From: Spirosoma fluviale
Lineage (GTDB): Bacteria; Bacteroidota; Bacteroidia; Cytophagales; Spirosomataceae
Assembly: GCA_945860325.1 (NCBI GenBank)
Contig: CAMARL010000082.1
Coordinates: 1-7,740 of the forward strand
Length of the DNA: 7,740 bases
Reading direction: 5' to 3'
Shown here: positions 1 through 7,459 of the stretch, one piece after another
Position numbering within the stretch: the first letter of the stretch is position 1
Layout: each line of letters begins with the position of its first letter
The notes under the pieces: generated by a model
What the model was told of the DNA's origin: nothing
The model's database searches: none
The model's input: the letters and a program-made list of their open reading frames with translations, nothing else
Program-made: the position numbers and the translations under genes

Positions 1-105
1 CTTTTTTTGGTCGTCGGAGATAAGGAAAAAGCCATTTTTATTGGTTTATGGCCGCCAACAATCCTTGGTTTATTGAATTTTATAAACTCTAAATTGAAAA
101 AATAA
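1..105 (+). CDS. C-terminal end of a small conserved membrane protein (5' truncated)
   Basis: An open frame enters from the left edge and gives 34 residues before a TAA at 103-105. The visible end contains the segment GDKEKAIFIGLWPPTILGL, a hydrophobic stretch flanked by charged residues, then a short Lys-rich tail (NSKLKK). This 'ExAxFIGLWxPTIL' pattern is, from memory, typical of short hypothetical membrane proteins that follow one transmembrane helix in many bacteria. No function is known to me. The stop overlaps the ATG of the next gene (TAATG), which supports both being real and translationally coupled. The start lies outside the window, so total length cannot be stated. Confidence 0.6.
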   Translation, partial: LFLVVGDKEKAIFIGLWPPTILGLLNFINSKLKK

Positions 106-461
106 TGGATATGGATATTATTTTACTTACCGCGGTTATATCGACTTTATTTATCGTATTTATCATAGCGGTATACAGAGAATTCTCTGTCATGGAGAAT
201 GAGACCTATGTTTACCAAAAAGAATCGGGTCCTCGAGCAGGTTTAGTCAATTTCGTAGGAAATCTTGCCGTAAACAAATCTCTAACTAAAGAAGAAAAAA
301 AAGTAATCTATAAAGCTATGCACCGCAACATCGCGGACATGGAATCAGATGGAGTTTATTTTGATAATTCGCTCAAAGAAATTGTTGAAAATCAAATAGA
401 TACTTTAGGTAAAGATGGGCAAAAACCTGTGTCAGAGGTCAAAGAGAAACCCTCAAAATAA
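105..461 (+). CDS. Small single-span membrane protein, function unknown
   Basis: This 118-aa protein has one strong hydrophobic segment at residues 5-24, followed by a charged soluble part. Within that part, residues 42-56 (GPRAGLVNFVGNLAV) are moderately hydrophobic. Residues 60-100 (starting LTKEEKKVIYKAMHRNI) look helical, and the Lys/Glu-rich tail (101-118) looks disordered. The acidic N-terminus (MDMD) suggests an outside N-terminus with the soluble part in the cytoplasm, but this is inference. I do not recognise a family. The ATG at 105 is preferred because it overlaps the upstream TAA; an in-frame ATG at 111 is the only close alternative. The gene probably shares a transcript with the partial gene before it and perhaps with the 290-aa membrane protein 48 bp downstream. 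Confidence 0.75.
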   Translation: MDMDIILLTAVISTLFIVFIIAVYREFSVMENETYVYQKESGPRAGLVNFVGNLAVNKSLTKEEKKVIYKAMHRNIADMESDGVYFDNSLKEIVENQIDTLGKDGQKPVSEVKEKPSK

Positions 462-480
462 AAAAATAACTATTTTTTTA
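459..480. repeat. A/T-only palindrome (10 bp arms, 2 bp centre) at the stop codon
   Basis: Arms 459-468 (TAAAAAAATA) and 471-480 (TATTTTTTTA) are exact reverse complements around AC. The left arm includes the stop codon of the preceding gene. The right arm has seven consecutive T, so it might act as a weak intrinsic terminator or attenuator. With no G-C pair and a 2-nt centre the hairpin would be unstable. A chance product of AT-rich spacer DNA is quite possible. Confidence 0.35.
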
Positions 481-509
481 GGTATTGATTTTTTTAAACC
501 CAATGTTAT

Positions 510-1382
510 ATGCTGAGTTTTTTAGCTAAATACAGCCAACTGTTCGATCGCTTAGTAAGTCCTAAGCATGTTAGAATGGTGGAACTTTTAATCTTGAGGT
601 TCGCATTAATGGCATTTGTTCTGCATTTGGGTTTTATATTTTTGGCGAACAACGTTTTGTATTTTAAAGACTTCCAGCATAGTTACCTGAAGGCTATCTA
701 CACGCCTTTCAGTTTTATATTATTTTATGAGGTTTTGTTGTTAGTCATCATAATTCCAAAGTCGATTTCAGAGTTTATAGGCAAGCAATTTGAAGTAATC
801 ACCCTAATTACCCTACGAAGCTTTTTTCATGACATTGCAGATTTAGATTTCGAAAAATCCCTTTCCATCCAAGATGTACATTTATTAAGTCTAGTATATG
901 ATTTAATTGCCTCCTTACTTATGTTGGCAGCTACGATGTTTTACTACAAACTATACAAAAATTCACACCGCTCCGATGCGATTAATGACATTCAACATTT
1001 TGTAGCCATCAAAAAAATCATGTCATTTTTGATGATGATTATTTTGTTTGTATTAAGCTTTTCAAGTTTATCCATGTGGCTACGAGATTTGTTTGCCGCC
1101 ATGCAATCGAATCATAATTATCCAAATCCCGATACCGTCTTTTATGGCGATTTTTTCTCCGTGATGATTTTCATGGATGTCTTCTTACTTATTGTTTCCT
1201 TCATGTATCATTTTTCATTTTACTTGATCTTCCGAAACGCAAGTTTTATCATTACAACCATCTTACTTCGCATGTCTCTGACAGCTGAAAAACCTGTCAA
1301 TTATTTCCTAATTTTCGTTGGTTTTGCCTTCTCAATTTTGGCGTTCTTTTTAATCAACAATCGAAAAAATTCACAGACCTGA
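510..1382 (+). CDS. Multi-span integral membrane protein, function unknown
   Basis: This 290-aa protein has about six strong hydrophobic segments, near residues 26-47, 64-83, 125-147, 167-190, 212-235 and 263-283. Two shorter semi-hydrophobic helices, each ending in a Leu-Arg, lie at 93-104 (EFEVITLITLR region) and 243-256 (NASFIITTILLRMS region). The order TM-TM-short helix-TM occurs twice, which suggests two related halves. No signal peptide, catalytic motif or known transporter signature is visible, and I do not recognise the family. His, Asp and Phe occur near membrane edges (for example HDIADLDFE at 107-115). The start at 510 lacks a Shine-Dalgarno site, as is common in Bacteroidota; an ATG at 503 is in another frame that stops at once. 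The gene may be co-transcribed with the two small membrane-protein genes before it. Confidence 0.8.
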   Translation: MLSFLAKYSQLFDRLVSPKHVRMVELLILRFALMAFVLHLGFIFLANNVLYFKDFQHSYLKAIYTPFSFILFYEVLLLVIIIPKSISEFIGKQFEVITLITLRSFFHDIADLDFEKSLSIQDVHLLSLVYDLIASLLMLAATMFYYKLYKNSHRSDAINDIQHFVAIKKIMSFLMMIILFVLSFSSLSMWLRDLFAAMQSNHNYPNPDTVFYGDFFSVMIFMDVFLLIVSFMYHFSFYLIFRNASFIITTILLRMSLTAEKPVNYFLIFVGFAFSILAFFLINNRKNSQT

Positions 1383-1463
1383 CCATTTCAATGCAAATGA
1401 TAAAATTTGTTTGACGACGTATAAATTGATTCTAATTACGTGTTATCATATTAATCCATTCCT

Positions 1464-1471
1464 TATATTTG
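1464..1471 (+). promoter_or_regulatory. Candidate Bacteroidota-type -7 promoter element
   Basis: TATATTTG is an exact match to the TAnnTTTG consensus of Bacteroidota primary-sigma promoters. It sits in the 192-bp spacer about 100 bp before the ATG at 1575. The expected -33 TTTG is poor here (TGTTA near 1441-1445). An alternative pair just upstream is TTTG at 1410-1413 with TAATTACG at 1433-1440 (19-bp spacing), whose -7 is a weaker match. Either could drive the gene at 1575. The rest of the 1383-1574 spacer shows no other clear signal. Confidence 0.3.
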
Positions 1472-1574
1472 AGTTTCCAATATTTTGTCTTTTACCTTGA
1501 TATGTAGATTAAAAAAAGGAAAAAGCAGAAAACGGATTTAATTTTTTGGTAATTAATTTTATTGCATCCATATA

Positions 1575-2870
1575 ATGAAAACTAAGCTACAGTTTTATTT
1601 TCGAGGAATCATTGGATTATTCTTTATCATTCTTGCTCAGATGCAATCAGAAGCTCATTTCTCAGCTTATCACATGACGGATTCTAGTTCGTTCAAACAA
1701 TTCAAAGGGTCAATTTTGGATAGTAAAACAAGGAATGAACTAATCTTTGCGAGTATTACCGTTTCCGGAACAAGCATCTCGACTATTAGCAATAGTGAAG
1801 GAAAATTCTCCATTAAAATCCCAACAGAAAAGCAGAATTCAAACCTTATTATTTCATTTTTAGGATATAATAATAAAGTTGTCCCAATCAATGAGTTAAA
1901 GCCAGAAAAAAATGTGTTGTATTTGGAACCTAGCAATACGATCCTCGAAGAAGTGGTGGTCAAAATGATGGATGCAAAAAATATATTTTTAGGGGTATTA
2001 AATAGTCGATTGCGAAATTATGGAAATGATCCCCTTCAAATGACTGGCTTTTATCGAGAAACCATTCGAAAACGGCGAAACTACGTCTCCCTTTCTGAAT
2101 CCATAGTCAATATTCAAAAGCAGCCCTTTTCAACAGGTTCGCAAGACGAAATCAATCTATTCAAGGGTAGAAAAAATGCTGATTATGCTAAATTAGATAC
2201 GGTTAATTTTAAATTGCAAGGAGGTCCATATTCGTCCTTATTCATTGATTTAGTTAAATATCCCAATTTTTTATTTTCAGAAAAAGCATTCGATTTATAT
2301 GATTTTAGTTTAGAGGATATTACCCAAATAAATGACAACCAAGTGTTGGTTTTAGCTTTCAAACAAAAGCCAACAAACGAAGATCCACTCTACTATGGGA
2401 AAATGTACATCGACGCAAAAAGTCTTGCTGTCATAAGCGCTACTTTCCAACTTAATGTAGAAGACAAAATCAAGTCAGGGCTTCAATTTACGCGCAAAAA
2501 ACCCGTTGGCGTTGAGATTTATCCTACCGAAGTACGCTATCAAATTAACTATCGACAACAAAATGGCCAATGGATTTATGCCTATTCCCGCGGGGATTTG
2601 ACATTTAAATTAAATTGGAACAGAAAGATATTCAACACGATCTATAGTACCACGTTTGAAATGGCCGTCACAGATTGGAAAAAACAGGACATCAAAGAGA
2701 ATCAAAATACTCAAAAATTGAACTCCAATGTAATTATGTCAGACAAAGTTTTAAGTTTAGGTGACCCAGATTTTTGGGGAGAATATAATATCATAGAACC
2801 TGAAAAATCCATTGAGTCAGCCATCCGAAAAATTCAAAGAAAAGCATTGAATGAGCTTTCAAACGACTAA
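1575..2870 (+). CDS. Exported carboxypeptidase-regulatory-like domain protein
   Basis: The product is 431 aa. Residues 1-27 form a signal peptide (basic start, hydrophobic core 11-21, likely cleavage after SEA at 25-27). Residues about 43-118 match the CarboxypepD_reg-like beta-sandwich: GSILDSKTRNEL, then VSGTSISTISNSEGKFSIKIP, then IISFLGY. This fold precedes the plug in TonB-dependent receptors, and an ILEEVVV stretch (123-129) follows as it does there. No plug or outer-membrane barrel follows, so this is not a receptor. Residues about 135-431 form a mixed, probably beta-rich region ending in a DPDFWGEYNIIEPEKSI segment (397-413), which I recall as conserved in similar Bacteroidota proteins of unknown role. 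Location is likely the periplasm or outer-membrane inner face. The ATG at 1575 is the only start that includes the whole signal peptide. The biochemical function is unknown. Confidence 0.85.
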   Translation: MKTKLQFYFRGIIGLFFIILAQMQSEAHFSAYHMTDSSSFKQFKGSILDSKTRNELIFASITVSGTSISTISNSEGKFSIKIPTEKQNSNLIISFLGYNNKVVPINELKPEKNVLYLEPSNTILEEVVVKMMDAKNIFLGVLNSRLRNYGNDPLQMTGFYRETIRKRRNYVSLSESIVNIQKQPFSTGSQDEINLFKGRKNADYAKLDTVNFKLQGGPYSSLFIDLVKYPNFLFSEKAFDLYDFSLEDITQINDNQVLVLAFKQKPTNEDPLYYGKMYIDAKSLAVISATFQLNVEDKIKSGLQFTRKKPVGVEIYPTEVRYQINYRQQNGQWIYAYSRGDLTFKLNWNRKIFNTIYSTTFEMAVTDWKKQDIKENQNTQKLNSNVIMSDKVLSLGDPDFWGEYNIIEPEKSIESAIRKIQRKALNELSND

Positions 2871-2992
2871 AAGATAGTTTTAAATAGTAGCAATCAACTC
2901 CTAAAAATTGCATCTAACGCTCCGATAATTTTAGATAGTGCCAGCCAGCCATCCGGATTTTATTCCTATTTTTATAAAATTATCCACAAACC

Positions 2993-5113
2993 ATGCAGAA
3001 ATTATTTACACTTATTTTGCTGTTTTTCTCCTTAGCCGGCCTAGCTAAAACCAATGATCCATATGAGGTCCAGGCGAAAAGAGTGATCATCCACCGCGAT
3101 GAATGGGGAATTCCACATATATACGGGAAGACCGATGCAGATGCTGTATTTGGCCTAATGTTTGCGCAATGTGAGGATGATTTTGCCCGAGTAGAAATGA
3201 ATTATATTGAAAAATTAGGTCGAATGTCTGAAGTCAAAGGGGAAAAAGAGCAGGCCTATGATTTATATATCAAATTGATCATTGACGGAAATGAGGCCAA
3301 AGAAGAATACAAAACAAGCCCTCTTTGGCTAAAAAAACTATTGAATGCCTATGCAGACGGAATCAATTACTTTTTAAAAACGCATCCTGAAATTAAACCT
3401 CGGCTAATCACCCATTTTGAGCCTTGGTTCCCTTTATTGTGGACCGATGGTTCCATTGGCGCCATATCAACAGGCGACATAACCGAAAATGAAACGGCCC
3501 TTTTTTATGGTTTGCCAAGGCAATCGGCCCAAGTAAAATACCAAAACCCAGATGAAAAATTAACCGGTTCAAACGGTTTTGCGGTGGGACCTTCTCTTTC
3601 GTCAACGGGGAATTCGCTCTTATACATAAACCCGCACGTAACTTTTTATTTTAGACCTGAGGTGCATGTCAACAGCGAAGAAGGATTGTCCGTGTACGGA
3701 GCCGTAACTTGGGGGCAATTCTTTGTCTATCAAGGATTCAATGCCTTTAATGGGTGGATGCATACCTCATCTCAAGTAGATGTGGCCGATGCGTATTATG
3801 AAACGACAAGAAATAACAAAGGAATCATGGAATACCTCTTAGATGGAAATTGGATTCCTTTTAAGACGAAATGGATTTCAGTCGGCGCACGTAGAATTAA
3901 AACTTATTACAATCACCGAGGTCCCATTTTAGCCGCTAGAAATGGAAAATGGATTTCCGTACGCTCTTATAATCGAGCCAGAAAAAGTCTGATTCAAAGT
4001 TGGCTCAGAACGAAATCAACCGGTTTTGCCGACTTTAAGCGCATCATGGAAATGCGTGCCAATACCTCCAATAACACCATATATGCCGATAATAAAGGAA
4101 ATATAGCGTATTGGCACGGGAATTTTGTACCTCGTAGAGAGCCCTCTCTCGATTGGGGCCTACCCCAAGACGGATCTACCTCCAAGAATGATTGGAAAGG
4201 AATGCACCCTTTGGAAGAAATCGTGCACAGCTATAATCCCAAAACGGCTTGGATTCAAAACTGCAACTCCACTCCTTTTACTGTTTCAGGTGCATCTAGC
4301 CCAAAAAGAGCCGATTTCCCAGTCTACATGGCGCCAGATGGGGAAAATTTTCGTGATCGCAATGCGGTTCGTTTATTTTCTCAAACCAATAAATTAGACT
4401 TAACGTCTTTAATAAGTCTAGGATATAACCGGCGATTAATGGCTTTTGAGGTATTGATTCCATCCCTTGTACAAGCGGCTTCCCAAGAATTGGATTTGAC
4501 TGAGGTCGTGAAAGAATTGAAAAATTGGGATTTCAATGCCTCCACGTCCTCCATTGCGCAAAATTTAGCCGTTCGTTGGGGTCAAAAAATCATGCCTAAA
4601 ATACCCAAAACCAAGCTATTTGGCGGTGAAACGGATGTTGTTCAAGACATTGAAAAATATGTACGTTCAGGTTCAAAGCAGGAAATGGTCCAAGCCCTTA
4701 GAGAAGTGATGGCTGATTTACAAAAGGATTTTGGGACATGGCGCTTGGCTTGGGGCGAATTGAATCGTTTCCAACGGATTGCCAACCAAGATATCAATCA
4801 AATGGATGATGAAAAGCCGAGTATTGCAGTACCCTTTACTTCCTCTGCCTGGGGCCAGCTTCCCTCCTACACAAGTCGCTCCATTCAAGGATCGAAAAAA
4901 TGGTATGGCGTTAATGGAAATAGTTTTATTGCTGCCGTGGAATTTGGCCCTAAAATAAAAGCCTATTCATTGTTGGCAGGTGGTGAAAATGGAAATCCTA
5001 GTTCCCCTCATTTTTTCGATCAAGGCCAAATGTATGCGGAAGGAAAATTCAAAGAGGTCTATTTTTATCGGACCGATGTATTAAAACATGCGGTTACTTC
5101 GTATCATCCCTAA
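2993..5113 (+). CDS. Penicillin acylase family protein (exported Ntn hydrolase)
   Basis: This 706-aa precursor belongs to the penicillin/cephalosporin/AHL acylase family (peptidase S45 fold), which hydrolyses the amide between an acyl chain and an amine. Residues 1-18 form a signal peptide ending GLA. The alpha-chain start is typical: RDEWGIPHIYGKTDADAVFG (35-54), then AQCEDDFARVEM. The autocatalytic cleavage point is G192|S193 in TGSNGFAVG. Numbering Ser193 as beta-1, His215 falls at beta-23 and Val262 at beta-70, the positions of the base-side and oxyanion residues in cephalosporin and AHL acylases. Asn361 in NTIYAD fits the oxyanion Asn. The C-terminus has the family GGENGNPSSPHFFDQ segment (663-677). 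Length is normal to slightly short, and no frameshift is seen. The substrate cannot be told; N-acyl-homoserine lactones, lipopeptides or other fatty-acyl amides are candidates, while penicillin G is less likely because that enzyme has Gln at beta-23. Confidence 0.93.
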   Translation: MQKLFTLILLFFSLAGLAKTNDPYEVQAKRVIIHRDEWGIPHIYGKTDADAVFGLMFAQCEDDFARVEMNYIEKLGRMSEVKGEKEQAYDLYIKLIIDGNEAKEEYKTSPLWLKKLLNAYADGINYFLKTHPEIKPRLITHFEPWFPLLWTDGSIGAISTGDITENETALFYGLPRQSAQVKYQNPDEKLTGSNGFAVGPSLSSTGNSLLYINPHVTFYFRPEVHVNSEEGLSVYGAVTWGQFFVYQGFNAFNGWMHTSSQVDVADAYYETTRNNKGIMEYLLDGNWIPFKTKWISVGARRIKTYYNHRGPILAARNGKWISVRSYNRARKSLIQSWLRTKSTGFADFKRIMEMRANTSNNTIYADNKGNIAYWHGNFVPRREPSLDWGLPQDGSTSKNDWKGMHPLEEIVHSYNPKTAWIQNCNSTPFTVSGASSPKRADFPVYMAPDGENFRDRNAVRLFSQTNKLDLTSLISLGYNRRLMAFEVLIPSLVQAASQELDLTEVVKELKNWDFNASTSSIAQNLAVRWGQKIMPKIPKTKLFGGETDVVQDIEKYVRSGSKQEMVQALREVMADLQKDFGTWRLAWGELNRFQRIANQDINQMDDEKPSIAVPFTSSAWGQLPSYTSRSIQGSKKWYGVNGNSFIAAVEFGPKIKAYSLLAGGENGNPSSPHFFDQGQMYAEGKFKEVYFYRTDVLKHAVTSYHP

Positions 5114-5131
5114 ATTTTCATTTAAACTAAA

Positions 5132-5156
5132 ATTTTGATTAATTTAAAATCAAAAT
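5132..5156. repeat. AT-rich inverted repeat after the acylase gene
   Basis: Exact 9-bp arms ATTTTGATT (5132-5140) and AATCAAAAT (5148-5156) flank a 7-nt AATTTAA loop, 18 bp after the acylase stop. With one G-C pair and no following T tract it is a poor intrinsic terminator. It could instead be an operator-like site for the downstream gene. The function is not determined. Confidence 0.35.
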
Positions 5157-5242
5157 AAGGATCTTATCAAATACCAATGAGTTGGATTTATAAGCCTATG
5201 AAAATATTAATTGATTTTCATTCAACATGTAAACGATTCAAA

Positions 5243-7411
5243 ATGCAAAAACGAATCCTAATCCTTGGCTTATTTTATTTTTCGAGCATCCTTTTATTTG
5301 GACAAAATAAGGGAAATAAAATAAAAGATTTTGGCTTAAAAAATTACACCTACGTTTCTAAAAAATTACCTCATAGTGAATCCAAGACATGGTATTTGAC
5401 CTGTAAGATGCCATATAATTGTCAATTCCAACAGTGGATTGAAATTGAGAGTGCCAAACCTGACTCCATTACTTTTAGCTCTTCCAATCCGCTGGTTCTA
5501 TACCTAACCCCCAAAGAAAAAATAAACACGGTTTCATCAAAAAATATATATGAGGCCAAAAATTGGATTAGTGGCGAAGGGGCGATTTACAAAATACCCG
5601 CTGGGATGAAAGTAAAAAGCGTTAAGTATCGAGAAACCGGCTATGATACAAAAATAGTAGGGGCTTTTCAGTCTAACGACGAGGACTTTAATGTGCTCTG
5701 GAAGAAAGGAGCTAGAACGGCTTATTTATGCATGAGAGATTGGTATTTCGACTGTCCAGACAGAGAAAGAGTCGGTTTTTGGGGAGACGGTACGCCTGAA
5801 TTAAATCAGTCTTTTTATGCCTTTGACTCAAAAGCACATGTCCTTAGTAAAGAATTAGTGTTACGAAAACTAGATCCAAAATTTTATCCGGGCCAGCAAT
5901 TAGAATTTCTAGGGGAATATGGAATTTGGTTTTATTATTTACAAACAGGGGATTTAGAAACCATAAAAACGATTTATCCGACCACTAAAAATTTCTTATT
6001 TAACATTTATAAACCAGGAAATAAAAGACAATGGTTTGATTGGGGTAAAGAAAATAAAGATACCCCCATCCTCGAAACCTGTTTTATGTTTAATGACCTT
6101 CAGGTTTTAAAAAAAATGGCTTTGATAACAAATCACTCCCTTGATACTTTAGTGATTAACCAAAAAATAGACAGTATTCAAACATCCTTTGATGCTAAAT
6201 ATTGGAAAGGAAATGCCTATCAATCAAATTTAGTGCCGGAGCCTGATGACCGCGCGAATGCTATGGCCATTAACGTAGGCTTAGCGACAAAAGAAAAATG
6301 GAATTTGATCTTTGAGCATGTATTAACCACAAAAACTTTTTCAAGTTGCTTTTTTGATCGATGGGTTTTTGAGGCCATGTGTAAAATAGGGAAAGAAGAT
6401 GCGGCTTTATTACGAATGTCTAATCGATATAGAACGATGATCGATGCGCCATTTACAACCTTATGGGAGCATTATGATCGTTGGTGGGCCTCCCGAATCG
6501 ATGCATTTGATGACGCGTCATCACTCAATCACGGATGGAATCCACCTGTCATAAATTTATCCAAAACGATAAGCGGAATTAGCCCAATCACTCCCGGCTG
6601 GGACACTTATCAAGTGTTTCCTACTTTGGGATTTTTACAAAAAGTTTCTGTGGTCGTACCTACGATCAAAGGACTCATTAAAGCCTCTTATGCGAAAAGT
6701 AATTCTCAATATTCCATCCATTTGAATTCCCCTTTAAAAACGGTTGCCACGGTGGGCATTCCCAAAAAAGATTTCGAATCGATCGAAATGATCAAAATAA
6801 ACAATCGCATTGTTTGGAAAAAGAGCTATAAAAACAATTTAAAAGGGGTAAACAGCATATCAGAAAATGATGAGCAAATTTTAATTGAATTAATGCCTGG
6901 CACCTGGGATATCATTTGTCAGGGTAACATTCATTTATCAAATACCAAAATAAGTAATAAGCCCAAAGTCGATTTACCTTCTTTAAATAAAAGAAATTGG
7001 ACAGCATTTGCTTCAATTACAGATTCAAGCTTTTTATTCAGTGGGGATAAAATACCGATTAAAATCAATGCTCAGAATGCCATTGACAATGACCATTGGA
7101 CTGGTTGGCGAGATATGACAAAAACCCAATATCCCGGACAATATTTCATGGTGGACATGAAAGCAGAAAATCAATTTAGTAAGATTGTTCTTGAAAATAG
7201 CTGGGCGCTTTGGGATAGTCCCAATGAATATTCCGTGCATGTTTCTAAAGATGGAAAAGCATGGGGCTTACCTATTTCCAAAGGTAAGGGCCAATTAGGA
7301 ATTACCTCGATCTCATTTAAACCCCAAAAAGCTAGATTTATAAAAATAATTCAAACCGGTCAAGACCCCACGTATCATTGGTCAATTTATGAATTACAAG
7401 TTTTTAAATAG
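5243..7411 (+). CDS. GH78 alpha-L-rhamnosidase-like protein with F5/8 C (discoidin) domain
   Basis: The frame is open from an ATG at 5177, but the ATG at 5243 is preferred. It places MQKRILILGLFYFSSILLFG, a clean signal peptide with likely G20|Q21 cleavage, at the N-terminus and gives 722 aa. Numbered from there, residues about 25-145 form a short beta-sandwich. Residues about 148-445 are the six-hairpin (alpha/alpha)6 domain, opening with LCMRDWYFDCPDRERVGFWG. Asp170, Glu175 and Asp182 in DCPDRERVGFWGD have the same spacing as Asp567, Glu572 and Asp579 of Bacillus RhaB, where Glu572 is the proposed acid. Glu409 in TTLWEHYD fits the general base. SSLNHGW (426-432) and PITPGWDTYQVFP lead into the C-terminal beta domain, as in GH78. 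Residues about 584-722 resemble an F5/8 type C (CBM32-like) domain. It probably hydrolyses, outside the cytoplasm, an inverting-type alpha-L-rhamnoside or related glycoside. No SusCD pair is nearby, so the glycan is unknown. Confidence 0.85.
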   Translation: MQKRILILGLFYFSSILLFGQNKGNKIKDFGLKNYTYVSKKLPHSESKTWYLTCKMPYNCQFQQWIEIESAKPDSITFSSSNPLVLYLTPKEKINTVSSKNIYEAKNWISGEGAIYKIPAGMKVKSVKYRETGYDTKIVGAFQSNDEDFNVLWKKGARTAYLCMRDWYFDCPDRERVGFWGDGTPELNQSFYAFDSKAHVLSKELVLRKLDPKFYPGQQLEFLGEYGIWFYYLQTGDLETIKTIYPTTKNFLFNIYKPGNKRQWFDWGKENKDTPILETCFMFNDLQVLKKMALITNHSLDTLVINQKIDSIQTSFDAKYWKGNAYQSNLVPEPDDRANAMAINVGLATKEKWNLIFEHVLTTKTFSSCFFDRWVFEAMCKIGKEDAALLRMSNRYRTMIDAPFTTLWEHYDRWWASRIDAFDDASSLNHGWNPPVINLSKTISGISPITPGWDTYQVFPTLGFLQKVSVVVPTIKGLIKASYAKSNSQYSIHLNSPLKTVATVGIPKKDFESIEMIKINNRIVWKKSYKNNLKGVNSISENDEQILIELMPGTWDIICQGNIHLSNTKISNKPKVDLPSLNKRNWTAFASITDSSFLFSGDKIPIKINAQNAIDNDHWTGWRDMTKTQYPGQYFMVDMKAENQFSKIVLENSWALWDSPNEYSVHVSKDGKAWGLPISKGKGQLGITSISFKPQKARFIKIIQTGQDPTYHWSIYELQVFK

Positions 7412-7459
7412 AAATACGCGTTAATGTCAAATAGGTTATCCTTAAGCTAAATCGACAAC

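Noticed and set aside
1670..1963. Open frame on the - strand (97 codons)
   Set aside because: It lies wholly antisense to the regulatory-like domain of the exported protein, whose translation shows clear family motifs; the antisense product has no recognisable features.
2926..2933. TAATTTTA as a -7 element for the acylase gene
   Set aside because: It misses the final G of TAnnTTTG and has no TTTG at the right distance upstream; similar near-matches are expected in AT-rich spacers.
3408..3605. Open frame on the - strand inside the acylase gene
   Set aside because: It is antisense to the region around the catalytic Ser; its product is compositionally odd and has no motif.
4125..4397. Second + strand frame inside the acylase gene
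   Set aside because: It is an out-of-frame shadow. The acylase frame is intact through this stretch, so there is no frameshift to explain.
7034..7240. Open frame on the - strand inside the discoidin domain
   Set aside because: It is antisense to well-formed F5/8 C sequence; no motif, chance frame.
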